Assembly (NCBI RefSeq): GCF_940670765.1
Contig: NZ_CALNVW010000008.1
Coordinates: 62,001-126,000 of the forward strand
DNA from: Streptomyces sp. A 4/2
GTDB lineage: Bacteria; Actinomycetota; Actinomycetes; Streptomycetales; Streptomycetaceae
Direction of reading: 5' to 3'
Length of the DNA: 64,000 nt
Part shown: one piece after another, positions 46,532-55,764 of the stretch
Layout: each line of letters opens with the position of its first letter
Position numbering within the stretch: the first letter of the stretch is position 1
Made by a program: the position numbers and the translations under genes
Notes under the pieces: generated by a model
The model's input: only the letters and a program-made list of their open reading frames with translations
Databases searched by the model: none
What the model was told of the DNA's origin: nothing

Positions 46532-48250
46532 ATGGGTCACTTACGACGGCAGGCTGCGCTTCTCGTCTGTTCGCTCGGGCTCGTCGGACTCGCATGGGGC
46601 GTGCCAGCCGACAAGGACACGGTTGTCGATGCCACCCAGTTCTCCGTGGCCTTCTTCGCGACGCTGCTCACCGGCGAAGCCGTGATCTTCGCGCTCACGT
46701 TCTCCGCCGAGAGCTCCTGGCCGTCCCTCCACGCCATCGACAGCCACATCGCCTTCCGCGAGTGGGTGTTCATCGGCTGGGTCGCCGCGATGTTCACGGG
46801 CTGCGGTCTGCTCTGGAAGAACGAGATCAGTGCGACCTACGGCGCGCTGCTCTTCCTCCTCGCGAATATCTTCGGGGTCTTCTCCTTCATTCAGCTGTTC
46901 GGCCTGGCCAGCGTTGGAGGCCGAAACCGCCTGCTGACAGCCACCCTCACACGCGGCCTCGTTGAACTGCGCAACCAGGAAATCAGCTTCGACGAGCAGC
47001 TGAGCAACGATCCCCTGATTGCCGCGTATCTCGGCACACTCGACCAGATCATCAGCCGCAACGATCCCAGCGGCATCCGGAATCTCGTCGGCCAGCTCAT
47101 CGCAGCCCGCGTCCCTGCTCCCGCGAATGAGAACTCCGTCGCCCTCCACCTCGAAGTGCTGCACCGGCTGTGCCGGGCAGCACTCGTACGCGGGGCGGAC
47201 CCCGTCGTTGTCACCGGCAGTGCGGAGTCCCTCGTCAGGTCCATCCTCGTCCAGGCGCGTGATCTGCCGGATCCGGCTGCGGTACTCGGGGCGACCAGCC
47301 GCTACCTGGCCTGGCTCGGCAGTACCTCGATGCTCATGTCCGTACGCGGTATCGCTTCCAGCAGGGCCGCGCGGGAACTCGTCGCCATGTCGGTCGAGTG
47401 CCGACTGCGCATCCTCCTGTGCGTCGACCCGGATCCGAAGACCGTCGACGACCCGGACGACGTCGCCTCGGTTCTGACCGACCCGGTCGGCGTACTGCTC
47501 TGGGTGCGGGACTACAGCGAGTTCCACGGCGCCCATCAGGCCAACGCCTTCTACGGCGTGTTCCAGTTCCTCACCGGCCGGAAGTTCATGGGGAATTACT
47601 GGGACGGTGCGTCAGTCCTCAGCCAGATGCGAGGCGCCCTGTACGGCGCGGCCGATCCCGCTTCCGGCGAAGCACCGGATGCTGCTCGGGAAGCCTTCGG
47701 TTCGGTCGTCGGCTTCGACCGTTTCTGGTGTCTCGCCTCGGTGGGCGCCATTGCCACCTTCCGAGATGCCCGACTCGTCCACCCGCCCGAGCTCATCCGC
47801 CCGGAGTTCACACCGGATCCACAGCTGTTGGGTGCCTACCTGCGCACCTTCGCTACGCACCGCTGGTTCACGACGGCTGCGCAGGCCCGCAAAGAGCTGC
47901 TCGTCCTCATGGCACGCGCGGATGAGCCCGGTTCACCGTGGCGACAGGTACGCGAGCGCACGGATCGGATTCCTCTTCCCAGCCCTTCGCCACGCGCCGA
48001 GCCCGAGAAGCGGCTGGCCGCCATGGTGCTCGCCATCGCCTGCCGCCTGGCACCTCTCGCCTCCGGCGATCCAGCTACCGAGCTCCGGGCCTTCCTTGCC
48101 GGGCTGCCCACGCCCGTACTGAAGTCGACCGCGGCTCTCGCCGCGCGCGTACTCCCCGTACCAGTCGGCATCACCGACCGGACAGAGACAGTTGTCGTGG
48201 GACTCCAGGTTCTTCAGTTGGTGGGCGCGCAGGACCCGGTGCTCTCATGA
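46532..48250 (+). CDS. uncharacterised membrane protein
   Basis: 572-aa protein. Three hydrophobic segments lie near residues 8-28, 35-55 and 75-120; the remaining 450 residues are soluble, mainly helical, with Trp/Arg-rich stretches and no motif I recognise. AGGGGG precedes the ATG at 46532. Its stop overlaps the next gene in an ATGA, so a complex with the 173-aa protein is likely. The cytoplasmic mass behind an N-terminal membrane anchor fits a sensor or effector, which is inference. Confidence 0.7.
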   Translation: MGHLRRQAALLVCSLGLVGLAWGVPADKDTVVDATQFSVAFFATLLTGEAVIFALTFSAESSWPSLHAIDSHIAFREWVFIGWVAAMFTGCGLLWKNEISATYGALLFLLANIFGVFSFIQLFGLASVGGRNRLLTATLTRGLVELRNQEISFDEQLSNDPLIAAYLGTLDQIISRNDPSGIRNLVGQLIAARVPAPANENSVALHLEVLHRLCRAALVRGADPVVVTGSAESLVRSILVQARDLPDPAAVLGATSRYLAWLGSTSMLMSVRGIASSRAARELVAMSVECRLRILLCVDPDPKTVDDPDDVASVLTDPVGVLLWVRDYSEFHGAHQANAFYGVFQFLTGRKFMGNYWDGASVLSQMRGALYGAADPASGEAPDAAREAFGSVVGFDRFWCLASVGAIATFRDARLVHPPELIRPEFTPDPQLLGAYLRTFATHRWFTTAAQARKELLVLMARADEPGSPWRQVRERTDRIPLPSPSPRAEPEKRLAAMVLAIACRLAPLASGDPATELRAFLAGLPTPVLKSTAALAARVLPVPVGITDRTETVVVGLQVLQLVGAQDPVLS

Positions 48251-48768
48251 ATGCTGAACTCTGGCTACAGCGCACGGCCCGGCTGACGGACCCCGCTATC
48301 GAACGGGCGGTCATCGTCCAATGTGACGTCAATTGGCTACGGCCCCAGCGCATGGACCTCCGCAACGAGATCGACCAGGCGGTCCTCACGGCTCAGCTGA
48401 GGCGCGGTGCATCGCTGCGAATCACCCGAGTAGTTCTGCACAACCTCCCCGCGTCCTCCGGTCGAGCGCCCGATTCCGACGCCGTACGGAGAGCATTCGA
48501 CGAGTGGAACTACCGGCTCGCCGCTACGGGCGCACTGTTCTCAGGCCCGGCGGCCCAGGTACACCGCTTGATCATCCCGGGCGATCAGGCGGTGGTGTCC
48601 GTCCCGGATATGGTCGAACTGTTGGAGGATGGCCGGTGGTCCAACCCGCAGAACGCGGTACTCGCCTTGCGCACGATCGGCGCTGACGGCGCCAGCACAC
48701 CCCTGACTGGTTACGACGTGGATCTCGAAGGGCCCTTCAGCGACGGGGACCCCTCGGTCCACATGTGA
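48247..48768 (+). CDS. uncharacterised 173-aa protein, coupled to the membrane protein
   Basis: Soluble alpha/beta protein with no recognised family. The ATG at 48247 overlaps the preceding stop (ATGA). It contains AIERAVIVQCDVNWLRPQR and a C-terminal DVDLEGPFSDGDPSVHM. The deaminase gene begins one base after its stop, so three genes form one unit. Confidence 0.65.
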   Translation: MNAELWLQRTARLTDPAIERAVIVQCDVNWLRPQRMDLRNEIDQAVLTAQLRRGASLRITRVVLHNLPASSGRAPDSDAVRRAFDEWNYRLAATGALFSGPAAQVHRLIIPGDQAVVSVPDMVELLEDGRWSNPQNAVLALRTIGADGASTPLTGYDVDLEGPFSDGDPSVHM

Positions 48769-48769
48769 G

Positions 48770-49297
48770 ATGAGGGAGATTCGGTTGCCTTTCGCCCCGG
48801 AGAACTCAGAGGACCGTACGTTCCTGGAACAGGCCGTAGCCATCTCGCGGAAGGCCCTGACCGACGAGGGCAAGACGCCCTTCGGCGCGATCGTCGTCAT
48901 CGGCGGCAAAACGGTAGGTACGGGGACCAGTTCCGTCATGGAGCTCAACGACCCGACCGCGCACGCGGAGGTCATGGCATTGCGTTCAGCGGGCAGTGCG
49001 CTCGGCCGTCATCTCATGGAGGACGGTGTCATGTATTCCAGCAGTGAACCCTGCCCCATGTGCCTGGTCGCCTGCTACTGGGCACGGATCTCACGCCTCG
49101 TGTACGCAGCCAACAGCCATGATGTCGGCGTCAATGGCTTCGAAGACCTGCAGTTCTACCGCGAGCTGTCGCTGCCGAACAAGGACCGGACTCTTCTGTC
49201 AGAGGTCCCGGTTGAGGGCGATCTGCGCGAGCAGGCATCCGGGGCGCTCGCTGAGTGGTCGGGTCAGTTGCCCTTCCCTGTCGTGCCCAAGCTCTGA
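48770..49297 (+). CDS. guanine-deaminase-like nucleoside/base deaminase
   Basis: 175-aa zinc deaminase of the CDA fold. HAE (His65, Glu67) and PCPMC (Cys95, Cys98) give the zinc site and proton shuttle. The segment SSSEPCPMCLVACYWARISRLVYAA and the following GFEDLQFYREL resemble bacterial GuaD (guanine to xanthine) more than tRNA adenosine deaminases. It is coupled to two uncharacterised proteins, which is unusual for a housekeeping purine enzyme. Confidence 0.82.
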   Translation: MREIRLPFAPENSEDRTFLEQAVAISRKALTDEGKTPFGAIVVIGGKTVGTGTSSVMELNDPTAHAEVMALRSAGSALGRHLMEDGVMYSSSEPCPMCLVACYWARISRLVYAANSHDVGVNGFEDLQFYRELSLPNKDRTLLSEVPVEGDLREQASGALAEWSGQLPFPVVPKL

Positions 49298-49367
49298 GCG
49301 TTCAGCGAACGCCACGGCCTCCGCCGCCTCCTCGCGTCGGACGGCGCCGCAACTACAGGGGGCGTTG

Positions 49368-49565
49368 ATGAAAGGGCAGTTCCATCCCCGCTGGTTCAAG
49401 TCGACCTACAGCGGGGGCAGCGGCACGGAGTGTGTCGCATGCCTGCTCATGCGCGATGGCGCGCTGGTACGGGATTCGAAGCAGCCAAACGCTGCGCTGC
49501 TGACCGTCAGTGGAGCTGCGTGGGCGCAGTTTGCAGGAGCCGTACGAGTCGGTCGGCTCGGCTGA
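49368..49565 (+). CDS. second DUF397 protein
   Basis: 65-aa protein with the family pattern WFKSTYSGGSGTECVACLLMRDG and VRDSKQPNAALLTVSGAAWAQF. AGGGGG lies upstream of the ATG. No Scr1 regulator is directly next to it, so it is an orphan that may share the partner at 45410. Confidence 0.82.
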   Translation: MKGQFHPRWFKSTYSGGSGTECVACLLMRDGALVRDSKQPNAALLTVSGAAWAQFAGAVRVGRLG

Positions 49566-49739
49566 GTCGCTGGCGGTTCCACGCTTGCCGCGCCTCAACG
49601 GTCAGACGGCTTCCCCGCTTGCTGTCGCCCGGGGACGCACCGTCATCCACACGCGGCGTGTGGGGGTATAGCGCGACCGGGGCCGCTGAGGTAAAGATGC
49701 TCCAACACGGTACACGCCGGACCGGGGGAGCGATACAGG

Positions 49740-51695
49740 GTGCGGACTGGGGAGTTATCGGCGGGCGAGTCACCGCCGCAGGCGGCAGGTTCCGATGTCA
49801 CACGACAACTCTGCACGGCGCTCTATGCGCACTCGGCCCATGTCGCCGACCCCATGCGGTTGAGCGAGGCGCGGCTGCTCCGGCTCGTCAAGGACGTGCT
49901 GCGCGACCCGGCGCGCTCGGTCCCCTCGTACGGCTTCGATCTGATACCGGTGCTCACGCACGGAGTGCGCGTCCGTCGGCGGCAGCTGCTTCGCCGGGGT
50001 GTAGTAGTGGCGGTGGTCGGCTTGGTCGTGGCCTGGGCACCAAGCTCGGCCCTGACATGGCTGGGTGCGCTCGGCGTCGCATGGGTGCTGGGCCCGTCCG
50101 GGACGGGCTGGGCGCTGTTACCGCTGGTCGGCTACTGGCTGTTCACCCTCGTCGCGATGCAGAAACACAACAACTTCTACGAGCTGTGGGCACACAGCGC
50201 CCAGCTCCCTTTCGTGCTGGCAGCCGCCGTAGCCCTCGTGTATGTCGTAGACGAGGCGGTCGCCCGGTCGGCGCGAAAACGGGCGAGCCGATACGGCGGC
50301 GCCCGAGAGCGGCTGCCTTTCGCCAGGCCATGGGTCCGCAGACACCTGGCTTCGGTAGACGCCCGGCAATACGGCACCGCGCTGCCGTACGACGTTCAGG
50401 GTCGTTTCATCGGCGCGGGCCGGATAGTCCGGGGCGCGGCGGAAATCCGCGTGCCGTTGCGGCCCCGGCAGCCCGAACGGCCCGTCGTGGCAATGCGCGA
50501 GACAGAGCTGCTGGAAAGCATCGGGGCCGCGCTGACCACTGTCGGCCACGGTGAGAGCAGGCCCGGCGACCTCACGGAGACCGCTCCGCTGCCCGGCTTC
50601 TCGGTAGCCCGAGTGCTGGCCCTGCCGGCCGACCTGTGGCTGGCGCGTAACCGGAGCGAGGCCGGAACGTCGGAGATGACGGGCGGGCTGGGTCGGCCGG
50701 AGCGGCCGTATCTGCGGGCGCAGTGCGTGAGCTGGCAGGGGCAGTTGGTGGTGAGCCTCTTCGCGCACGTGGCACTCCAGGCCGGTGAATTGCGACTCAC
50801 ACTGCGACCACAGGTGATGGCACCACTGCTGCCGCTGCCCGAACCGGCCAGTCGCGCGGTGTTCGAGGGCCTGCGCGGTGCGGCGGGGCCGTGGCTGACG
50901 CTGTGGCGGCGGATCCGGAAGACACCGGCGCAGGAGACGGATCCAGCCGGGCCTGACACCCCACTGAGCCTGCGCGATGACCTGTCCCTGCCCGAGATTT
51001 CCGACCTGCACCAGAGGGGCGACGCCGAACGCCACGTCGAGCTGATGCAGACGGCCGTCCTCAGCGCTGTGGAGGCCCTGCTCGAACACCACGGCTTCGC
51101 GACGGAGGCGTTCTCCGACCGGCACACGGTGATCAACAGCATTCACGTGCTGGGCGACAACAATGCGGGGATCCAGCTCGCGGGTGGTGTGACGCTGACG
51201 CAGGTGGCGCAGACTGCGCCCACGGCACCCGACCCCGCCTCGACCGAAGGAGTGTTCATGAACCCAGGATTACCGCACCGGACCCCGGATCCCGAGCCCG
51301 CACGGACCCCGGATCCCGAGCCCGCACAGGCCCCCGGGTCCGGCATCAACATCGGCCGCGACAACACCGGCACCGCGCAAATCGCCGACGGCCACGTCCT
51401 GTCCCACGTCACTCAGACCGGCACCGGCCAGAGTGGCGTTCCGCTTGACTCCGTCGCCGCCCTCCTGACGGCGTTCCGTGCGGACATCAACCGCAATGCG
51501 GAATTGCTGGCGGACCCGGAGGCCCTGCGAGATGAGACGACGGTGCTGGCGGGCGTCCTGACGGACCCGGAGAGTGACGGCTTCCGCCCTGCTCTGCGCA
51601 TGGCTGCCCGTTCCCTGCCCGCGCTGGTCGCCGGAACGGCCGTCCAGCACACGGGCGAGGCACTGGTCACGGCGATCAGAGGGCTACTGGGCTGA
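49740..51695 (+). CDS. uncharacterised large membrane protein
   Basis: 651-aa protein. About four hydrophobic helices lie between residues 85 and 180, followed by a long soluble region. A repeat PDPEPARTPDPEPAQ (about 515-530) acts as a linker; after it comes INIGRDNTGTAQIADGHVLSHVTQTG, resembling the glycine/asparagine-rich strings seen near the ends of some effector-associated proteins, and a helical C-terminal domain. A GTG at 49740 with GGGGGAG further upstream is the best start. I do not recognise a family. Confidence 0.6.
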   Translation: MRTGELSAGESPPQAAGSDVTRQLCTALYAHSAHVADPMRLSEARLLRLVKDVLRDPARSVPSYGFDLIPVLTHGVRVRRRQLLRRGVVVAVVGLVVAWAPSSALTWLGALGVAWVLGPSGTGWALLPLVGYWLFTLVAMQKHNNFYELWAHSAQLPFVLAAAVALVYVVDEAVARSARKRASRYGGARERLPFARPWVRRHLASVDARQYGTALPYDVQGRFIGAGRIVRGAAEIRVPLRPRQPERPVVAMRETELLESIGAALTTVGHGESRPGDLTETAPLPGFSVARVLALPADLWLARNRSEAGTSEMTGGLGRPERPYLRAQCVSWQGQLVVSLFAHVALQAGELRLTLRPQVMAPLLPLPEPASRAVFEGLRGAAGPWLTLWRRIRKTPAQETDPAGPDTPLSLRDDLSLPEISDLHQRGDAERHVELMQTAVLSAVEALLEHHGFATEAFSDRHTVINSIHVLGDNNAGIQLAGGVTLTQVAQTAPTAPDPASTEGVFMNPGLPHRTPDPEPARTPDPEPAQAPGSGINIGRDNTGTAQIADGHVLSHVTQTGTGQSGVPLDSVAALLTAFRADINRNAELLADPEALRDETTVLAGVLTDPESDGFRPALRMAARSLPALVAGTAVQHTGEALVTAIRGLLG

Positions 51696-51970
51696 GCCTG
51701 CTGCACGGTGGTGCCGTCCCGGTGGTGCCGTGAGCGTGGCCCGCATGCCATCGATGACGACAAAGCCGTACGCCACATCGCCGCCCCGGGACCGTATTTC
51801 CTCAAGCCCGAACAAGGGTCCGGCTGCCCCGCCGCCGGACCATCCCCATCGGTCAACTGCGCCCACTCCGACCGGTTCCGCCCCCGCGCATCCCGCAGGC
51901 CAGGACCGCCCTCCACCGTGGTCGACTTCGCTGACGAAATTCGCTTGATCCGCCTGATTACCTTCCTCGT

Positions 51971-52480
51971 ATGACCACTACGACATCTACGCCGACTACA
52001 CCCGCTGCACCGACCACGCCGTTCCGGCTGGCTGAGATCACTGCCGCCAACTTCGATGACGCGATCGGTCTGAAGGTCCGTGCCGATCAGGAGCACCTGG
52101 TCGCGCCGGTCGTGAAGTCGCTCGCCGAGGCGTACGTACACCCGGGCGTCGCCTGGCCCCGGCTCATCCTCGACGGTGACCGGCCCGTCGGTTTCCTCAT
52201 GGCGTTCCTCGACATCGACTTCGCGGGCGACGGCACCGGCACCGACATCCGCTCGGGTCTGTGGCGGCTCAACATCGCGGCCGGGGAGCAAGGGCGCGGC
52301 TGTGGGCGCTTCGCGGTGGAGGCCGTGGCGGCGGAGATCCGGCGTCGTGGGGGCAGCCGTCTGACCGCCAGCTGGCATCCGGGCGGGGACGGGCCCGAGG
52401 GCTTCTACCTGGGGCTCGGGTTCCGGCTGACGGGAGAGACGAGTGGGGATGAGACCGTCGGGGAGCTGTTCTTGGAGTAG
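51971..52480 (+). CDS. GNAT N-acetyltransferase
   Basis: 169-aa acetyltransferase with a Thr/Pro-rich N-terminus. The acetyl-CoA pocket is seen in LWRLNIAAGEQGRGCGRFAVEAVAAEIRRRG (motif A, Q/RxxGxG/A). The closing YLGLGFRLTGE is typical. Substrate unknown. Confidence 0.85.
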   Translation: MTTTTSTPTTPAAPTTPFRLAEITAANFDDAIGLKVRADQEHLVAPVVKSLAEAYVHPGVAWPRLILDGDRPVGFLMAFLDIDFAGDGTGTDIRSGLWRLNIAAGEQGRGCGRFAVEAVAAEIRRRGGSRLTASWHPGGDGPEGFYLGLGFRLTGETSGDETVGELFLE

Positions 52481-52681
52481 GAGTGCCGGGCTCGGAGTAG
52501 GAGTGCCGGGCTCGGAGTCGGGCTGAAGGCCGGGCCGTCCCTGCGAGGTGGCCCGTGGGGCTGCGGCAGAGGGCGGGGCAGTCCCCCCGGCGTTATCGTG
52601 GGATCGCGGTCCGGGCAGGTGCGTCGGCAGCACGGCCTCCGCCGACCGTCCACCCCCCTCATCTACATCTCAGGAATATCC

Positions 52682-53014
52682 ATGATCTTCATCACCGCCA
52701 AGTTCCGTGTCCTGCCCGAGTACGCGGACGCGTGGCCCGACATCACTCGCGAGTTCACCCAGGGCACCCGCGCCGAGCCCGGGTGCCTGTGGTTCGACTG
52801 GTCCCGCAGTGTCGAGGACCCCACCGAGTACGTGCTGGTCGAGGCCTTCCGCGACGGCGAGGCCGGTGCCGCTCACGTCGGCTCCGACCACTTCATCGCT
52901 GCCCAGAGCACTCTGCCGCCCCACCTGGTGGAGACCCCGCGGGTGGTCAACGCGACGATTCCGCAGGAGGACTGGTCCCTTCTGGGGGAGATGGCCGTCC
53001 CGGAACGGAACTGA
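52682..53014 (+). CDS. antibiotic biosynthesis monooxygenase (ABM) domain protein
   Basis: 110-aa dimeric ferredoxin-like fold protein of the YgiN/ABM type, with FITAKFRVLPEYADAW, PGCLWFDWSRSVEDPTEYVLVEAFRD and AHVGSDHF. Family members oxidise quinol-like substrates without cofactors or degrade haem. AGGAA precedes the ATG at 52682; a longer open frame upstream has no ribosome site. Confidence 0.83.
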   Translation: MIFITAKFRVLPEYADAWPDITREFTQGTRAEPGCLWFDWSRSVEDPTEYVLVEAFRDGEAGAAHVGSDHFIAAQSTLPPHLVETPRVVNATIPQEDWSLLGEMAVPERN

Positions 53015-53054
53015 GGCAGACCGCACAGCGGAGCGGCGGGGGCGTGGGCGCAGG

Positions 53055-53147
53055 CCCCTCGCGTACGGCCGGGCGCAGGCCCCTCGCGTACGGCCGGGCG
53101 TGGGCTCCTCGCGTACGGCCGGCGGGCTCCTCGCGTACGGCCGGGCC
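53055..53147. repeat. four degenerate tandem repeats after the ABM gene
   Basis: The unit CTCGCGTACGGCCGG occurs four times with short GC-rich spacers. It lies between convergent genes; it has no hairpin-terminator form and no gene. Confidence 0.7.
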
Positions 53148-53149
53148 CG

Positions 53150-54139
53150 CTATCCGGCGGCGGTCAGGATCTTCCCGTACGTCGTGGAACTGTGCCGGAC
53201 CGTCATTCCCACCCGTTCGTACAGCGACAGCGCGCCCGTCCCCGAGTGGGTCCACAGCGTGCAGGTGCGCTGTCCCCGGCGGTAGAACGCGCGGAACGAC
53301 TCCTGGAGCAGTACGCGGGCGATTCCGCGGTTGCGGTGGTCCGCCCGTACCGCGACCCGGTCGATGTAGCCCTCGCCGGATGCCGGGGCGTCCAGGGCCA
53401 GTACGGCGCCCGCCATGCGGTCACCGGCGTACGCCACCCACGAGGCCGACAGTACGAACGTGGGCCGGTCGACCGCGAGTTGGGCCCATTCCTCGTACGG
53501 CTTCCGGCGCTTCTGCCAGCCCGCGAACGCGTCCTCGGTCAGCTCGTACGCCGCCCGTTCGTCGCCGGGGCGGAACGGTCGTACCTCGATGCCCTCCGGC
53601 GGGGCCGGTACCGATGGCTCCGTGGGCAGGGTGATCTCCAGTTGCCACTCGGTGACGAACGGGACGTACCCACGGGAGCGCAGCAGCGTGGCCGCCGCGC
53701 CGTCGCTGTCCGGGACCGTCCGGGAGAGGCGTTCGCTGCCGCTCCGGCGGGCCCGGGTCTCGGCCCAGTCGAGGAGTGCGGCGCCGAGGCCCCGGCCCCG
53801 GTGGCCGGGGTGGACGTCGACCGTGCTGCGGCGACCGCCGGTCACCCGGGCTCGGGCGGCCAGTTCTCCGGCCGGGCCGTGTACGAGGAGGGTGTCGGCC
53901 GCCAGGTCCGGGCCGGGCCGTACGAGTTCCGCCGCGACGGCCTCCGGCCCGGTCTCGGCGCGGCCCAGCAGGTCGCGTTCGCAGGCGGCGACCAGGTGGT
54001 GGACGGCGCGGGCATCGGCGGCGGTGGCCGGGCGGCTTCGGTAACCGGTCGGCAGATGCGGAGCCGGGGCTGGGGCGGGAGCGGGAACTGAGGCCGCGGC
54101 CGGAGCCGCGGCCTCGGCCGGAGGATCTGTGTCGGTCAT
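53150..54139 (-). CDS. tandem GNAT acetyltransferase (two domains)
   Basis: 329-aa protein with a Pro/Ala-rich start and two GNAT domains. The N-terminal domain (about 30-170) has VHPGHRGRGLGAALL; the C-terminal domain (about 180-325) has VRADHRNRGIARVLL. The layout is that of mycothiol synthase MshD-like and related tandem enzymes. It starts 22 bases after the LanC stop on the same strand, so the two are probably co-transcribed and it might modify the same peptide or metabolite; the acceptor is unknown. Confidence 0.82.
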   Translation of the reverse strand: MTDTDPPAEAAAPAAASVPAPAPAPAPHLPTGYRSRPATAADARAVHHLVAACERDLLGRAETGPEAVAAELVRPGPDLAADTLLVHGPAGELAARARVTGGRRSTVDVHPGHRGRGLGAALLDWAETRARRSGSERLSRTVPDSDGAAATLLRSRGYVPFVTEWQLEITLPTEPSVPAPPEGIEVRPFRPGDERAAYELTEDAFAGWQKRRKPYEEWAQLAVDRPTFVLSASWVAYAGDRMAGAVLALDAPASGEGYIDRVAVRADHRNRGIARVLLQESFRAFYRRGQRTCTLWTHSGTGALSLYERVGMTVRHSSTTYGKILTAAG

Positions 54140-54161
54140 GGGTAGACCATGCCCGGTGCCG

Positions 54162-55550
54162 TCAGTTTTCGCCGCTCCGTGCGACCGCGGCCGGTTGATC
54201 GGGCCAGTCGACCGCGTACGCCGCGTCCCGTCCCGTACTGATCCGGGCGAACCGCAGCAGCTCCCGGAGGATTCCGGCGTTGCCCATGGCCCAGCCGTTC
54301 CGTGGTTCGAGGACGCTGGGGTTGACGCGGTGCTCGATGTTCGACCAGCGGGCGCCGTGCTCGTCGACCGTCGCCCGGGAGGCGATGTCCGCGACGAGGA
54401 CGCGCGCGAAGTCCAGCCCGTCCCGCTGTTCGACGGACCGGTCGCAGGCCAGCGCCAGTACCCCGGCCGTACCGCAGCACCGGCCGCTGTTGTCCCAGAA
54501 GCCGGGGCGCAGCCGTTCCGGCAGGCCGGAGTGGGTCACGGTGTGCCAGCAGCGGTCCGCGAGCGCCGACCAGGACGGGTCCTGGAGTACGGAGCCGAGC
54601 AGCCGGAACGTCTGGGCGTCGCCGGCCGGGCCGTGGCACCAGCCGTAGCTGTAGCGCTCGATGATGTCCGGCTTGTGCTGCGGGTCGGAGTGCGGGACCA
54701 GGAATCCTTCGGCGTCCGCTTCGTTGCGGGCGACCACGTCCGAGGCGCCGGCCACCGCGAGTTCGACCAGGTCGGGCCGGTTCGCGGCCCGGCCCACCGC
54801 GGCCAGCGCGTGCACGATGCCCAGCGTGCCGTGCGAGATGTGGTGGAAGCGGGCCGGTGTCCCGGCCCGCACCTCCCAGTGCACGCCGCCCGCCGTGGGT
54901 TCGGCGGTACGGAGGTAGGGCGTCACGGCGAGCACGGCCAGCTCGGTGTCGCCGACGGCCAGCGCGCCCAGTGCGATACCGGCGTTGCCACCGATGAGTT
55001 CGAACAGGTCGCCCCAGCGGGTCCCGTCGAACCGTTCACGCACCCGCACCAGCGCGCGGTCGGCGGCGGCACCGGCCGCCTTGTCCCCCAACTCGGTGTG
55101 GACGGCGTGGAGCGCGACGGCCATCCCGGCCAGGCCCCCGTACAGCGAGCTGGCCTCCCACTCCGCCACCGCGGCCTCGATGGTCCGCGCGGCGCGCAGG
55201 GCGGCGTCGCCGTACCGGTCGTCGCCGAAGTGGCGTCGGCCTTCGAGCAGGGCCGGGATGATTCCGGCGGTGCCGCTGTAGAGGTCGAAGTCCAGCTCGT
55301 TGTCGCTCGGTGTGTCGGTCCACACCAGGCCGGTGCGGCTTCCGGGGCCGGGGCCGGTGTGCGTACCAGCGCCGGGGCCGGTGCCGATACCACTGCCGGT
55401 TCCGGTGCCGGTTTCCTTCGCCGACCGGAGGAGCCACTCCAGAGCCTGCCTGCCCAGGGCCTCGGCTTCCTTCGGTAGTGCTTCCTCTGTGCCTTCTGTG
55501 CCCTCTGTGCTCTCTGCGACCTCTGTGCGCTCTGTGCCCTCTGCGACCAT
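54162..55550 (-). CDS. orphan LanC-like protein with CCG zinc motif
   Basis: 462-aa protein with the LanC alpha-toroid (about residues 85-455). Zinc-site landmarks are HHISHGTLGIV (His240), GYSYGWCHGP-like region with Cys305 and SGRCCGTAG with Cys358 and Cys359; LanC enzymes normally have Cys-His here. An N-terminal Thr/Glu/Gly repeat tail (about 4-23, coded by a 12-base-like repeat) and a Gly/Thr/Pro linker precede it. LanC forms lanthionine rings; no LanB, LanM or precursor gene is seen nearby, so it may act on glutathione/mycothiol-like thiols or a distant peptide. ATG at 55550. Confidence 0.8.
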   Translation of the reverse strand: MVAEGTERTEVAESTEGTEGTEEALPKEAEALGRQALEWLLRSAKETGTGTGSGIGTGPGAGTHTGPGPGSRTGLVWTDTPSDNELDFDLYSGTAGIIPALLEGRRHFGDDRYGDAALRAARTIEAAVAEWEASSLYGGLAGMAVALHAVHTELGDKAAGAAADRALVRVRERFDGTRWGDLFELIGGNAGIALGALAVGDTELAVLAVTPYLRTAEPTAGGVHWEVRAGTPARFHHISHGTLGIVHALAAVGRAANRPDLVELAVAGASDVVARNEADAEGFLVPHSDPQHKPDIIERYSYGWCHGPAGDAQTFRLLGSVLQDPSWSALADRCWHTVTHSGLPERLRPGFWDNSGRCCGTAGVLALACDRSVEQRDGLDFARVLVADIASRATVDEHGARWSNIEHRVNPSVLEPRNGWAMGNAGILRELLRFARISTGRDAAYAVDWPDQPAAVARSGEN

Positions 55551-55764
55551 GATCCGAGCCTGCCACAGCCCTCCCCAGCCGGAACAGGCGCCGTACGCAG
55601 ACGAGTTCACCCGATCCGGGACCCGGCTCCGCCGGACCTCGACCTTCTGCCGCTACACGTCGAGCACGGGAACCTTGCCCTTAAGGGACACCTGATGCCC
55701 CTTCCGAAGCGCCCTGAGCCAGGGAGAATGGGGGCCAACTCCCCGCCCCGTGGAAGGAACCGCC

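Noticed and set aside
51696..51970. short frames between the 651-aa gene and the GNAT gene
   Set aside because: No ribosome site, no domain and composition of non-coding shadow frames.
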